This document shows positions 26,049-34,739 of a stretch of 64,000 bases of DNA, piece after piece. Position 1 is the first letter of the stretch; each line of letters opens with the position of its first letter. The DNA is from Rhizobium jaguaris (GTDB lineage: Bacteria > Pseudomonadota > Alphaproteobacteria > Rhizobiales > Rhizobiaceae): assembly GCF_003627755.1 (NCBI RefSeq), contig NZ_CP032695.1, forward strand, positions 1,984,001 to 2,048,000, written 5' to 3'. The position numbers were made by a program, and so were the translations under genes. The notes below the pieces were generated by a model. The model was not told the DNA's origin. It made no database searches and saw only the letters and a list, made by a program, of their open reading frames with translations.

Positions 26049-26693
26049 TTAGGATTGGCGGATATGGCGTATCGTGAGGCGTTTCAGTTCCTCGACATCG
26101 CCGGCGTCGATGGCATCGATCATCAGATGATGTTCCCGGCCGGACTGTTCGACACGCGCCCGGGTACGCCATTGCGAAACCGGCGCGGATGAGGTGCGTT
26201 GCCGGATCTCGGTGATCAGCTCGACCAATTCCTTGTTGCCGCCGAGCGTCAGCAATTCGCGATGGAACGCCAGATTGGCTTCATACAGTTCCAGCATGGT
26301 GCCGAGGAGAACCGTCTCGTCGAACCGCTTCGCCAGAATGCGTAATTTCCGGATGCTGTCGGGCGAAGCGTTCTGGACGATCTGGCCGGCAATCGCCGTC
26401 TCCAATATTATGCGGATATCGCTGACTTCCGCGGCGCGCCGGCCGTCCGGCTCATAGACATGGTAGCCACGATTTGGCACGTGTTCGACAAGCCGCTTCT
26501 GCGCTAGCCGGTCCAGTGCGCGGCGCACTTCCGGCCGCGTGCAGCCATAGCGCTTTTCAAGATCAATCTGCTTGAGCCAGGTTCCGGGAAGGAGCAATCC
26601 TCCAAGGATATCCTGGAGAATGAGATCAGTGACGTCGCGAGTTGCCTCATCTTCGGCACCCGTGTCGCCGCTCTTCAATCCGACATCACTCAT
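26049..26693 (-). CDS. GntR-family regulator (FadR/FCD type)
   Basis: 214-residue regulator with winged helix (LKQIDLEKRYGCTRPEVRRALDRLAQKRLVEHVPNRGYHV) and an FCD domain (EVSDIRIILETAIAGQIV, then LAFHRELLTLGGNKELV and EHHLMIDAI). It is convergent with the racemase gene and divergent from the peptidase and ABC transporter operon starting at 26885, its likely target. A palindrome similar to the operators at 24.0 kb lies in the 191-base divergent promoter. Confidence 0.9.
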   Translation of the reverse strand: MSDVGLKSGDTGAEDEATRDVTDLILQDILGGLLLPGTWLKQIDLEKRYGCTRPEVRRALDRLAQKRLVEHVPNRGYHVYEPDGRRAAEVSDIRIILETAIAGQIVQNASPDSIRKLRILAKRFDETVLLGTMLELYEANLAFHRELLTLGGNKELVELITEIRQRTSSAPVSQWRTRARVEQSGREHHLMIDAIDAGDVEELKRLTIRHIRQS

Positions 26694-26809
26694 CTCAATT
26701 CCCCTGCCATCTACTTGCGATCGATATCATGTTGCCGCGGACTTCTGTAGCCGGTTGCGCGCAACTCACCGGAAACCCCTGCTGATGAAAAAATATCCAT
26801 GCCGATATA

Positions 26810-26853
26810 TTGCGCAAAAATTTTTTGTATCCTAAATTGGCGCCAATTTTGGT
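26810..26853. promoter_or_regulatory. Candidate GntR operators before the peptidase/ABC operon
   Basis: TTGCGCAA at 26810-26817 matches the centre of the palindromes at 24.0 kb. 26834-26849 is a perfect 16-bp palindrome (AAATTGGCGCCAATTT), and with its left flank TATCC it follows the layout of the operators at 24.0 kb (TATCCTA, then A/T-ATT, then a GCGC-type core). The sites end about 30 bases before the amidohydrolase ATG. Confidence 0.6.
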
Positions 26854-26884
26854 AACTCTATAATCCGAGCCTCATCGAAACGCC

Positions 26885-28309
26885 ATGAAAAACTCATCAG
26901 AAATCTGGGATACGGTCGAAGAAAAAAGCCAAGCCTTTTTTGACCTTAGCGATCGCATCTGGGGCATGCCGGAAACCAATTATGAGGAATTCCGCTCCTC
27001 GGCCGAGCACGCGCTTCTGCTCGAGCAGGAAGGCTTCCGCGTTCAGCGTAATGTGGCCGGCCTGCCGACGGCCGTCATGGGTGAAGCCGGCGAAGGTGGT
27101 CCCGTGATTGCGATCCTCGGCGAATTCGACGCCCTGCCTGGCCTCAGCCAGGAAGCGGGGATCGCCGAGGAACGACCGCTCGTCGCCGGCGGCAATGGCC
27201 ACGGCTGCGGTCATAATCTGCTCGGATCCGGTTCGATGTTGGCCGCCGCCGCGGTTAAGGATTTCCTGACCGCAAATGGCCTGAAAGGCCGGGTGCGCTA
27301 TTATGGCTGCCCTGCGGAAGAAGGTGGCTCGTCCAAGGGCTTCATGGTGCGCGCCGGCGTCTTTGACGACGTCGATATCGCCATATCCTGGCATCCGGCT
27401 GCCTTTGTCGGCGTCAACAATCCGATCTCGCTTGCCTGCAACGAGATCAATTTCCATTTTTCCGGCCGCGCATCGCATGCGGCGGCGACACCTCATCTCG
27501 GCCGCAGCGCGCTTGACGCCGTGGAACTGATGAATGTCGGCGTCAATTATATGCGTGAACACATGTCATCGACGGCACGCATCCACTACGCCATCACCGA
27601 TGCCGGCGGCGCAGCACCCAACGTCGTGCAAGCGCGAGCGACAGTGCGCTACCTGGTGCGGGCTCGCACGCTCCCCGAATTGTTGAGCCTTGTTGCCCGG
27701 GTAAAGAAGGTCGCCGAAGGCGCCGCCTTGATGACGGAGACCACTGTGCGCAGCGAGATTATCAGCGGCGACGCCAATCTGGTCGGCAATACGCCGCTGG
27801 AAGAGCTGATGTTTGCCAATCTCGAAAGGCTTGGCCCGCCGGCCTTCGACAGCGCAGATGAGGCGGCGGCACGCAAATTCCAGGAGACATTCAACGCGGA
27901 GGATATCGCAGCCTCCTATGGCCGCTTCGGTTTGAAGCCGAAGAAGAGCCAGGGACTTTGCGATATCATCTTCCCGCTCGATGCCGGCGACGGGACGCTG
28001 GTCGGCTCGACGGATGTCGGCACAGTGAGCTGGGTCGTGCCGACCGTGCAGATGCGCGGCGCCACCTATGCCATCGGCACGCCCGGCCATTCCTGGCAGC
28101 TTGTTGCGCAGGGAAAGCTTCCTGCCGCCCATAAGGGCATGGAGCATGCCGCAAAGATCATGGCGAGCACTGCCCTCGATCTCATCAGCAATCCCGCTCT
28201 CATCGAGGCAGCCAAGTCGGATCATAAGGCGCGTCTCGACGGCACGCCTTTCGTCAATCCGATCCCCGATGATGTAGAGCCGCCGCTGCCGGAGAAGAAC
28301 AATGCCTGA
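26885..28309 (+). CDS. M20-family amidohydrolase (AbgB-like)
   Basis: Zinc-dependent amidohydrolase of the M20D group, 474 residues, most like the p-aminobenzoyl-glutamate hydrolase B subunit. Metal ligands are the His-Cys-His set in GHGCGHNLLGSG, the Glu pair in CPAEEGGSSKG and His in SWHPAA; a C-terminal ligand is in GTPGHSWQ. A dimerisation domain interrupts the catalytic domain around residues 200-310. It should cleave an amide-linked amino acid conjugate in the cytosol. It leads an operon with an M28-like protein and an amino-acid ABC importer, so it likely processes what that importer brings in. Confidence 0.9.
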   Translation: MKNSSEIWDTVEEKSQAFFDLSDRIWGMPETNYEEFRSSAEHALLLEQEGFRVQRNVAGLPTAVMGEAGEGGPVIAILGEFDALPGLSQEAGIAEERPLVAGGNGHGCGHNLLGSGSMLAAAAVKDFLTANGLKGRVRYYGCPAEEGGSSKGFMVRAGVFDDVDIAISWHPAAFVGVNNPISLACNEINFHFSGRASHAAATPHLGRSALDAVELMNVGVNYMREHMSSTARIHYAITDAGGAAPNVVQARATVRYLVRARTLPELLSLVARVKKVAEGAALMTETTVRSEIISGDANLVGNTPLEELMFANLERLGPPAFDSADEAAARKFQETFNAEDIAASYGRFGLKPKKSQGLCDIIFPLDAGDGTLVGSTDVGTVSWVVPTVQMRGATYAIGTPGHSWQLVAQGKLPAAHKGMEHAAKIMASTALDLISNPALIEAAKSDHKARLDGTPFVNPIPDDVEPPLPEKNNA

Positions 28310-29984
28310 CGCCACCGGCCTGCAGCCCGATTACAACCGCCTCATGGCGCATATCCGCGAATTCTCGCGGCGCGTAAAACTCTCGGGAACTCCCGAAGAG
28401 CTGGAGAGCTTCCACTATCTCCAGGCCGAAATGGGCGCTTACGGCTATCATACCCGGCTGCTATCCCATGATGCCTTCATCAGCCTGCCGGGCAAGGCCA
28501 GGGTGGAGATCGACGGCGAGGCTTTGCGCTGCATTACGCATTCCATGTCCATATCCACGCCGGCCGGCGGTATCGACGCCGAACTGGTCCATGTTGGCGA
28601 AGGGCATGAAGCTGATTTCTCCGGGCGGAATGTCCATGGCAAGATCGTTCTCGTCGATGGCATCGCGACAGAGGAGGTGGCAGCACTTGCAAGTGCTGCC
28701 GGTGCTATCGGACAAATCCATATCAGCCCCAACGAACATCTTTACGAAATGTGCGTCTCGCCGGTGTGGGGAAGCCCTTCGCAGCATACGCGCAACAGGC
28801 TTCCGACGACGGCGATCTGCACAATCACACTGCAAAACGGCGAGCCCCTTCGTAAGCGGCTTGCCGATGGTGAAACGATTCGCGCCTCGATCGAAACCGA
28901 AGTCGATACCGGCTGGCGCAAGACGCCCATCCTCGTTGCCGAGCTTGGCCCGGACGGCGCCGAAGACGTCCCCTTCGTCCTCTTCTCCGGCCATCATGAC
29001 ACCTGGCATTTCGGCGTCATGGACAATGGCGGCGCCAATGCGACCATGCTCGAGGCGGCGCGAGTGCTGGCCATCGGACGGCGGGAATGGAAGCGGGGAC
29101 TACGTATCTGCTTCTGGTCGGGCCATTCCCATGGCCGCTATTCCGGCTCGGCCTGGTACGCCGACGAATATTTCGACGAGCTCGACCGCCGCTGCGTCGC
29201 CCATGTGAATGTCGATTCCACCGGCGGCGAAGGCGCGACCGTCCTCACCAACTCCGGCGTCATCGACGAATTGCGGTCCGTCGCGGCCGAAGCGATCGAA
29301 GCCGTATCGGGGCAGAAACATGCCGGCCGGCGTCATGGCCGCGCCGCCGATCAATCTTTCTGGGGCGTCGGCATTCCCTCCATGTTCGGCAGCCTCAGCC
29401 ACCAGCCACCGTCCCCGGTCAAGATGCTGACGGCCCTTGGCTGGTGGTGGCATACACCGCATGACACTGTCGAGCATATCGACCCGGACAACCTCGTCCG
29501 CGATACGCGCATCATCCTTTTGGTATTGCACCGTCTGCTGACGGCTCAAGTCCTCCCTCTCGACTATGCGGTCTATGCACGATCGCTCGGCGACGAGCTC
29601 GCGCGTCTCGATAAAGACCTCTCCGGGCAGCTGGATATCGGCACGCTCCGAACTTCGGCCGCGGACCTCGAGCAATGGGCGACAACGCTGATGCAGCGTT
29701 CGGCGGGCGCGACGGAGGCTGCCGCGGAACGGATAAACGCGGCACTGATGCGTGCGTCACGTCTGCTGGTGCCGCTCAACTATACCAGCGGTGAGCGCTT
29801 CCATCCGGATTCCGCTCTGCCGCACACACCCTGGCCGTCGCTCGATGGCATACGGGAGCTTGCGCGACTGCCGGCCCATTCCGAAGACACTGCTTTTTAT
29901 ACGGTCCATGCGCGTCAGACCCGCAATCGCATCGCGCATGCGCTGCGGGAAGCCAACGCCGTCCTCAAGGGCGCCCTCGACTAA
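28302..29984 (+). CDS. M28-family peptidase-like protein with altered active site
   Basis: 560-residue protein with an M28 aminopeptidase fold interrupted by a PA-type domain (residues about 90-170, including VHGKIVLVDG). Zinc ligands His232 and Asp233 (SGHHDTWH), bridging Asp241 (DNGGAN), Asp305 (NVDSTGG) and the C-terminal His in TPHDTVEHID are present. The catalytic Glu-Glu pair expected in F-x-GEE-x-GL-x-GS is replaced by His and Ser (WSGHSHGRYSGS, 272-283). It may use a different chemistry or be a binding protein. No signal peptide is seen. It overlaps the upstream amidohydrolase by eight bases. Confidence 0.85.
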   Translation: MPDATGLQPDYNRLMAHIREFSRRVKLSGTPEELESFHYLQAEMGAYGYHTRLLSHDAFISLPGKARVEIDGEALRCITHSMSISTPAGGIDAELVHVGEGHEADFSGRNVHGKIVLVDGIATEEVAALASAAGAIGQIHISPNEHLYEMCVSPVWGSPSQHTRNRLPTTAICTITLQNGEPLRKRLADGETIRASIETEVDTGWRKTPILVAELGPDGAEDVPFVLFSGHHDTWHFGVMDNGGANATMLEAARVLAIGRREWKRGLRICFWSGHSHGRYSGSAWYADEYFDELDRRCVAHVNVDSTGGEGATVLTNSGVIDELRSVAAEAIEAVSGQKHAGRRHGRAADQSFWGVGIPSMFGSLSHQPPSPVKMLTALGWWWHTPHDTVEHIDPDNLVRDTRIILLVLHRLLTAQVLPLDYAVYARSLGDELARLDKDLSGQLDIGTLRTSAADLEQWATTLMQRSAGATEAAAERINAALMRASRLLVPLNYTSGERFHPDSALPHTPWPSLDGIRELARLPAHSEDTAFYTVHARQTRNRIAHALREANAVLKGALD

Positions 29985-30059
29985 CGAAACCGACAAGGGG
30001 CGGATAACGCTCCACACAACTGGCGGCAACGACGCCGCACCGAAAAGGGGAATGAAAAG

Positions 30060-30911
30060 ATGAGGAAGAATTTTATCCTGACGGCCATTGCCGTTGCCCT
30101 TGCCTTTGCGCCAGTCGCTGCGAACGCCAAGGATTGGACTCATGTAAAAGTCGGCATTGAGGGCGCCTTTCCTCCCTGGAATCTCATGAACTCCAGCGGC
30201 AAGCTCGCCGGGCTGGATGTCGATCTCATCAATGACCTATGCACTCGCGCCAAGGTCGATTGCGAGCTGATCGCCGGCGATTGGGCCGGCATGATCCCCG
30301 GCCTCAATGCCGGAAAATACGATCTCATCATGACCCTCGGTATCAATGAGAAGCGCAAGCAGGTGGTGGATTTCACCGTACCTTATGCCAGCGGCGTTGC
30401 ATCCTTCTTGCTGCTGAAGGGCGGCACAGTCGACGAGCTGCCCGATACCGGCAAATGCCTGAATCTCAATGACAAGGCGGCGGCAGATCCAGTCATGGCT
30501 GAGATCGGCGAGAAACTGAAGGGTAAGACTATCGGCGTCGTGCAGTCGACCAGCCAGGAACAGCTGATCAATGCCTATTTCGGCAGCAACGTCACCGTTC
30601 GTTCCTACCAGAACTCGGGCGAGCGCGATCTCGACCTGAAGGCCGGCCGCATCGATGCCGGCTTCGACAGCGGCGTCTACGGCACGACGGCACTTGCCAA
30701 GCCCGGAAACGAGGATCTGGAAATGTCCGGCCCGCTGATGAAGGGCGCCATGCTGGCAACGGAGGTCGCTATCGGCATGCGTAAGGGCGAAACCGACTTG
30801 AAGGCGAAGTTCGACGCGGCGATCGAAGATGCCGCTAAGGCCGGAACTATCAAGACGCTCTCGGAAAAGTGGAGCAAGCTTGACCTGACGCCGACCTTCG
30901 GCACGAACTGA
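30060..30911 (+). CDS. Amino-acid ABC transporter substrate-binding protein (1)
   Basis: Periplasmic binding protein of the polar amino acid/opine family, 283 residues. A Sec signal peptide (MRKNFILTAIAVALAFAPVAANA) is followed by the type II binding fold: VKVGIEGAFPPWNL, GLDVDLINDLCTRAKVDCELI, GMIPGLNAGKYDLIMT, and the KTIGVVQSTSQEQLINAYF hinge region. It binds the substrate for the two permeases and the ATPase that follow. AGGGGAAT precedes the ATG. A second binding protein closes the operon. Confidence 0.92.
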   Translation: MRKNFILTAIAVALAFAPVAANAKDWTHVKVGIEGAFPPWNLMNSSGKLAGLDVDLINDLCTRAKVDCELIAGDWAGMIPGLNAGKYDLIMTLGINEKRKQVVDFTVPYASGVASFLLLKGGTVDELPDTGKCLNLNDKAAADPVMAEIGEKLKGKTIGVVQSTSQEQLINAYFGSNVTVRSYQNSGERDLDLKAGRIDAGFDSGVYGTTALAKPGNEDLEMSGPLMKGAMLATEVAIGMRKGETDLKAKFDAAIEDAAKAGTIKTLSEKWSKLDLTPTFGTN

Positions 30912-31077
30912 GGCATTTTCCGTCCGGCGGCCATTTCCGAACATGACGGCACCGGCCGGCGCTCGGACGTGGCTTTGCAACGTATGAACCCGGTCGGAAG
31001 GCATCCTCCGCAAGCGAGATCATGGATATGTCATCTCCAATCCCCGTCTTGACCCCCAGCATCCGGCTGGTTCGACA

Positions 31078-31797
31078 ATGAACCAGCCGCGCTTCTTCGA
31101 CATTCTGAGCTTCGGACCCGACGGCTGGGCGAAGGCATTGTTGGCCGGCGCCTGGATGACCATTCTCATCGCGATTACCGGCTATGCCATTGGCATCGTC
31201 ATCGGCGGCTTCGGCTCCTGGGCCAAGGTTTCCGGTGGCAGCGCCACGCGCATTGCCGCCGACACCTACACGACCGTTTTGCGCGGCATCCCTGATCTGC
31301 TGGTCATCTATCTTCTCTATTTCGGCGGCAGCACGGCGGTAACGGCTATCGGGCGCCTGTTCGGTGCGGAAGGTTTTGTCGGCTTTCCGGGCTTCCTGGC
31401 AGGCTCGCTGGCAGTCGGGATCACATCTGGCGCGCAGCAGACGGAAGTCTTTCGCGGCGCCTTCAAGGCCGTGCACCGCGGTGAGATCGAGGCGGCGATC
31501 GCCTGCGGCATGTCGCGCTGGCTGCGCTTCCGGCGCATCGTAGCCCCCCTCACCTTGCGGCATGCGCTGCCTGGCCTGGGCAATGTCTGGCAGGTGGTGC
31601 TGAAGGAATCGGCCCTCGTTTCGATCACCGGAGTTGCTGAACTGCTGCGTCAGGCACAGGTCGGCGCCGGCTCCACCGGCCTGCCTTTCGATTTCTATCT
31701 GATCGCCGGGCTCCTTTATCTGGCCATCTCGACGATGTCCGGTGTGCTGATGCGTCAGGCGGAGCGCTACTTCAACCGCGGCGTCAGGAGGGCCTGA
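31078..31797 (+). CDS. Polar amino-acid ABC transporter permease (1)
   Basis: HisQ/OccQ-type inner membrane permease, 239 residues with five hydrophobic segments. The EAA loop reads EIEAAIACGMSRWLRFRRIVAPLTLRHALPGLGN. The N-terminal conserved TTVLRGIPDLLVIYLLYF is also typical. It pairs with the next gene as the two different permease halves. A 166-base gap separates it from the binding protein gene and holds no gene; a differential-expression hairpin there is possible but not clear. Confidence 0.92.
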   Translation: MNQPRFFDILSFGPDGWAKALLAGAWMTILIAITGYAIGIVIGGFGSWAKVSGGSATRIAADTYTTVLRGIPDLLVIYLLYFGGSTAVTAIGRLFGAEGFVGFPGFLAGSLAVGITSGAQQTEVFRGAFKAVHRGEIEAAIACGMSRWLRFRRIVAPLTLRHALPGLGNVWQVVLKESALVSITGVAELLRQAQVGAGSTGLPFDFYLIAGLLYLAISTMSGVLMRQAERYFNRGVRRA

Positions 31798-32522
31798 TGG
31801 ACTGGAATTTCCTCAGCGAAACCTTCGTCAGCCTGATTGCGGCCATCCCGCTGACGCTCTCGCTCGCCGGCCTGTCGATCCTCTTCGGCGCCGCGCTGGC
31901 GCTGGCGCTCGCCATGGCGCGACTGTCAGGCGTTGCAGTCCTCGACTGGTTCGCACGCTTCTATGTCTTCATGTTTCGAGGGACGCCGCTACTTGTCCAG
32001 ATCTTTCTGATCTACTACGGTCTCGGTCAATTCCCGGCGATCCGTCACAGCATTCTCTGGCCGATCCTGCGCCAACCCTATTGGTGCGCCGTCCTGGCGC
32101 TCACGCTGAATACCGCCGCCTATGCCAGCGAAATCATCCGCGGCGGTCTGCTGTCGGTTCCGCATGGGCAGGTCGAGGCGGCGCGCGCCTGCGGCATGGG
32201 GCGCTTCATGCAGTTTCGTCGCATCATCCTGCCGCTCGCCATCCGCCAGGCGCTTCCGGGCTACGGCAACGAAATGATCTCCATGGTCAAGGCGACCTCC
32301 CTTGCCTCGATCATCACATTGATGGAGGTGACCGGCGTTGCCGCCAAAATCATCTCGGAAACCTATCGCGCCATCGAAGTCTTCGTCGTTGCGGGCGCGA
32401 TCTATCTTGCCATCAACTTCGTGCTCACCCGCCTCGTTCAACTGCTCGAATACTGGCTGAGCCCACATTTGCGCGAACCTCGGCCCTTTCTTATCCCGAC
32501 CACCGAAGGAGATGCGCCATGA
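31797..32522 (+). CDS. Polar amino-acid ABC transporter permease (2)
   Basis: HisM/OccM-type permease, 241 residues, five hydrophobic segments. FMFRGTPLLVQIFLIYYGLGQ and the EAA loop QVEAARACGMGRFMQFRRIILPLAIRQALPGYGNE identify it. Its ATG overlaps the previous stop (TGATG), and its own stop overlaps the ATPase start (ATGA), so the three membrane and ATPase parts are translated together. Confidence 0.93.
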   Translation: MDWNFLSETFVSLIAAIPLTLSLAGLSILFGAALALALAMARLSGVAVLDWFARFYVFMFRGTPLLVQIFLIYYGLGQFPAIRHSILWPILRQPYWCAVLALTLNTAAYASEIIRGGLLSVPHGQVEAARACGMGRFMQFRRIILPLAIRQALPGYGNEMISMVKATSLASIITLMEVTGVAAKIISETYRAIEVFVVAGAIYLAINFVLTRLVQLLEYWLSPHLREPRPFLIPTTEGDAP

Positions 32523-33283
32523 CCGACACGGCTCCCGCGTTAAGCGTCAGGAACCTGCACAAGAGCTTCGGCCCGGTGGAAGTCCTGAGAGGCATATCGC
32601 TTGATGCCCAAGAGGGCGACGTCGTCTCCATTCTCGGCTCGTCCGGATCGGGAAAATCGACCTTCCTTCGCTGCATCAATATGCTGGAAACGCCCGATTC
32701 CGGCGAGATCACAGTGGCCGGCGAGGCCATTCACATGCAGTCCGGCCGTAAAGGCGCCCGTCCGACCGATCGCCGGCAGGTCGACCGCATCCGCTCCAGG
32801 CTCGGCATGGTGTTCCAGAGCTTCAACCTCTGGAGCCACAAGACCGTTTTGGAAAATATCATCGAAGCGCCTATCCACGTGCAGCGCCGCCCAAAAGCGG
32901 AATGCGTCGAGGAGGCGGAGGCACTGCTTGCCAAGGTCGGCATCGCTGATAAGCGCAATCATTATCCCTCCCATCTTTCCGGTGGGCAGCAGCAGCGCGC
33001 CGCCATCGCCCGCGCGCTTGCCATGCAGCCGAAGGTGATGCTGTTCGACGAGCCGACATCGGCGCTCGATCCCGAGCTGGTGGGCGAAGTCCTGCGCGTC
33101 ATGCGCGGGCTCGCAGAGGAAGGACGCACCATGCTGGTCGTCACGCACGAGATGGGTTTTGCCCGCAACGTCTCCAGCCGTGTGATCTTCGTCCACAAGG
33201 GGCAGATCGAAGAAGACGGCGAGCCGCATGAGGTTTTCGGCGGCTCGCAATCGGAGCGCTTCCGCCGGTTCATTTCCAAATAA
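32519..33283 (+). CDS. Polar amino-acid ABC transporter ATP-binding protein
   Basis: HisP/OccP-type ATPase of 254 residues from MTDTAPALS. Walker A is GSSGSGKST, the Q loop is GMVFQSFNLW, the signature is LSGGQQQRAAIARA, Walker B is VMLFDEPTSALDPE, and the switch His is in VTHEMGFAR. It powers the importer made by the two preceding permeases. A much longer frame starting at 32081 only adds out-of-frame permease sequence and is rejected. Confidence 0.94.
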   Translation: MTDTAPALSVRNLHKSFGPVEVLRGISLDAQEGDVVSILGSSGSGKSTFLRCINMLETPDSGEITVAGEAIHMQSGRKGARPTDRRQVDRIRSRLGMVFQSFNLWSHKTVLENIIEAPIHVQRRPKAECVEEAEALLAKVGIADKRNHYPSHLSGGQQQRAAIARALAMQPKVMLFDEPTSALDPELVGEVLRVMRGLAEEGRTMLVVTHEMGFARNVSSRVIFVHKGQIEEDGEPHEVFGGSQSERFRRFISK

Positions 33284-33313
33284 ACCATTCATCTCACAAC
33301 AAAAAAGGGAACA

Positions 33314-34177
33314 ATGACAATGAAACATCTGAGGTTTCTGCTGAAGGCTCTCAGCGTTTTGACGCTCGTCCTTGCGTCGACCGTCGCACATGCGGAGGAA
33401 AAGAAATGGACGCATGTGACGATCGCCACAGAAGGTGAATTCCGCCCTTGGAACTTCACCAAGGCGGACGGCACGCTGGACGGCTACGAAATCGACCTGA
33501 TCAAATATCTTTGCGCCCACATGAAGGTGGAATGCACGACCGTCGTCCAGTCCTTCGACGGTATGATCCCCGCCCTGCAAGCCGGCAAGTTCGACGCCAT
33601 CATTTCCGGCATGTCGGCAACGCCGAAGCGCGAAGAAATCATTGCCTTCAGCGATTCCTACGGCACGACCGGCCAAACTTTCGCAACCCTGAAATCCGAT
33701 CCGCTTGCGCAGTTGCCGCTGAAGGACCAGGTCTTCTCGCTGGCATCGAACGAGCAGGGCGCGATCGACGCTCTTAAGCAACTCGAACCCATGCTGAAGG
33801 GCAAGACCATCGGCGTGCAGACGGCATCGATCGCCGAGACCTTCCTGCAGAAATACTTGAAGGATGTCGTTACCATCCAGGAATACAAGACGACTGAACA
33901 ACACGATCTGGATCTCAAGGCCGGCCGCGTCGATCTGATTATGGCTTCGACCGCTTACCTGTCGACGGCGGCCACCAAACCCGGTAACGGCGATTTCGTG
34001 CTGACCGGTCCGCGCTTTCAGGGCGGCCTGCTTGGACGCGGCAGCTCCGTGGGCCTGCGCAAGACCGATCCGGAACTGAAGGCAATGTTCAACGACGCCA
34101 TTGCCGCCGCCAAAGCCGATGGAACGATCGCGAAGCTCTCGCAAAAATGGTTCGGCTTCGACGTAACACCGCGCTAA
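33314..34177 (+). CDS. Amino-acid ABC transporter substrate-binding protein (2)
   Basis: Second periplasmic binding protein of the operon, 287 residues with a Sec signal (LLKALSVLTLVLASTVAHA) and the same fold as the first: VTIATEGEFRPWNF, GYEIDLIKYLCAHMKVECTTV, GMIPALQAGKFDAIISGMSATPKREEIIAFSD and the KTIGVQTASIAETFLQKYL hinge. Two binding proteins with one permease set let one importer take up two related ligands. An alternative ATG lies two codons in. Confidence 0.92.
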   Translation: MTMKHLRFLLKALSVLTLVLASTVAHAEEKKWTHVTIATEGEFRPWNFTKADGTLDGYEIDLIKYLCAHMKVECTTVVQSFDGMIPALQAGKFDAIISGMSATPKREEIIAFSDSYGTTGQTFATLKSDPLAQLPLKDQVFSLASNEQGAIDALKQLEPMLKGKTIGVQTASIAETFLQKYLKDVVTIQEYKTTEQHDLDLKAGRVDLIMASTAYLSTAATKPGNGDFVLTGPRFQGGLLGRGSSVGLRKTDPELKAMFNDAIAAAKADGTIAKLSQKWFGFDVTPR

Positions 34178-34193
34178 AGCCTGAGGCCCGCCG

Positions 34194-34727
34194 TCAAGAC
34201 GCGCGGCCTCCCATGCTCGCGCGTTCAAGCAAAGCAAGCAAACCCCGGAGAATATCCGTCGGCGATGGCGGGCAGCCGGGAATATGGAGGTCCACGGGTA
34301 CGACTTTCGAAACTCCTCCGACGACGGCGTAGCTGCCTGCGAAGCAGCCACCGTCGCGGGCGCAGCCGCCAAGTGCCACGACCCATTTGGGAGCGGGCGT
34401 AGCATTATACGTCCGCTCAAGGGCTTCCCGCATGTTCTTCGTCACCGGTCCAGTCACGAGCAGCACATCGGCATGGCGTGGCGAGGCGACAAAGCGGATA
34501 CCGAAGCGCTCTATGTCGTAAAAGGGGTTGTTCAGCGCCTGCATCTCCAGCTCGCAACCGTTGCAGGAACCGGCATCGACTGCGCGGATCGACAGGCTGC
34601 GGCCGAGTCGCCGGCGGGATGCGGTGTCGACGGCATTGGCGAGTTCCTCCATCGCCGCATCGGAAGGCAGTGGCGCCGGTTCAGTCAGCGGCAGGCGCAT
34701 CAGGTTTCCGAAGAGGAGCTTTCGCAT
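34194..34727 (-). CDS. Hydrogenase-4-like/NuoB-like iron-sulfur subunit
   Basis: Small subunit of a membrane-bound complex I-like or group 4 hydrogenase-like complex (HyfI/HycG/NuoB family), 177 residues. The four ligands of the proximal [4Fe-4S] cluster are all present: Cys55 and Cys58 (GSCNGCE), Cys122 (GGCARDGGC) and Cys152 (PGCPPSP). It should dock with the large subunit encoded just upstream and pass electrons within the peripheral arm. It is the last gene of the hyf-like operon. No ferredoxin-type HycF/HyfH subunit is encoded nearby, so its electron partner is unclear. Confidence 0.9.
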   Translation of the reverse strand: MRKLLFGNLMRLPLTEPAPLPSDAAMEELANAVDTASRRRLGRSLSIRAVDAGSCNGCELEMQALNNPFYDIERFGIRFVASPRHADVLLVTGPVTKNMREALERTYNATPAPKWVVALGGCARDGGCFAGSYAVVGGVSKVVPVDLHIPGCPPSPTDILRGLLALLERASMGGRAS

Positions 34728-34739
34728 TCGACCTTGCCC

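Noticed and set aside
32540..34420. A 626-codon minus-strand frame opposite the amino-acid ABC genes
   Set aside because: It runs antisense to clearly real genes with full domain motifs and has no recognisable protein features. Long antisense frames are common at this GC content.
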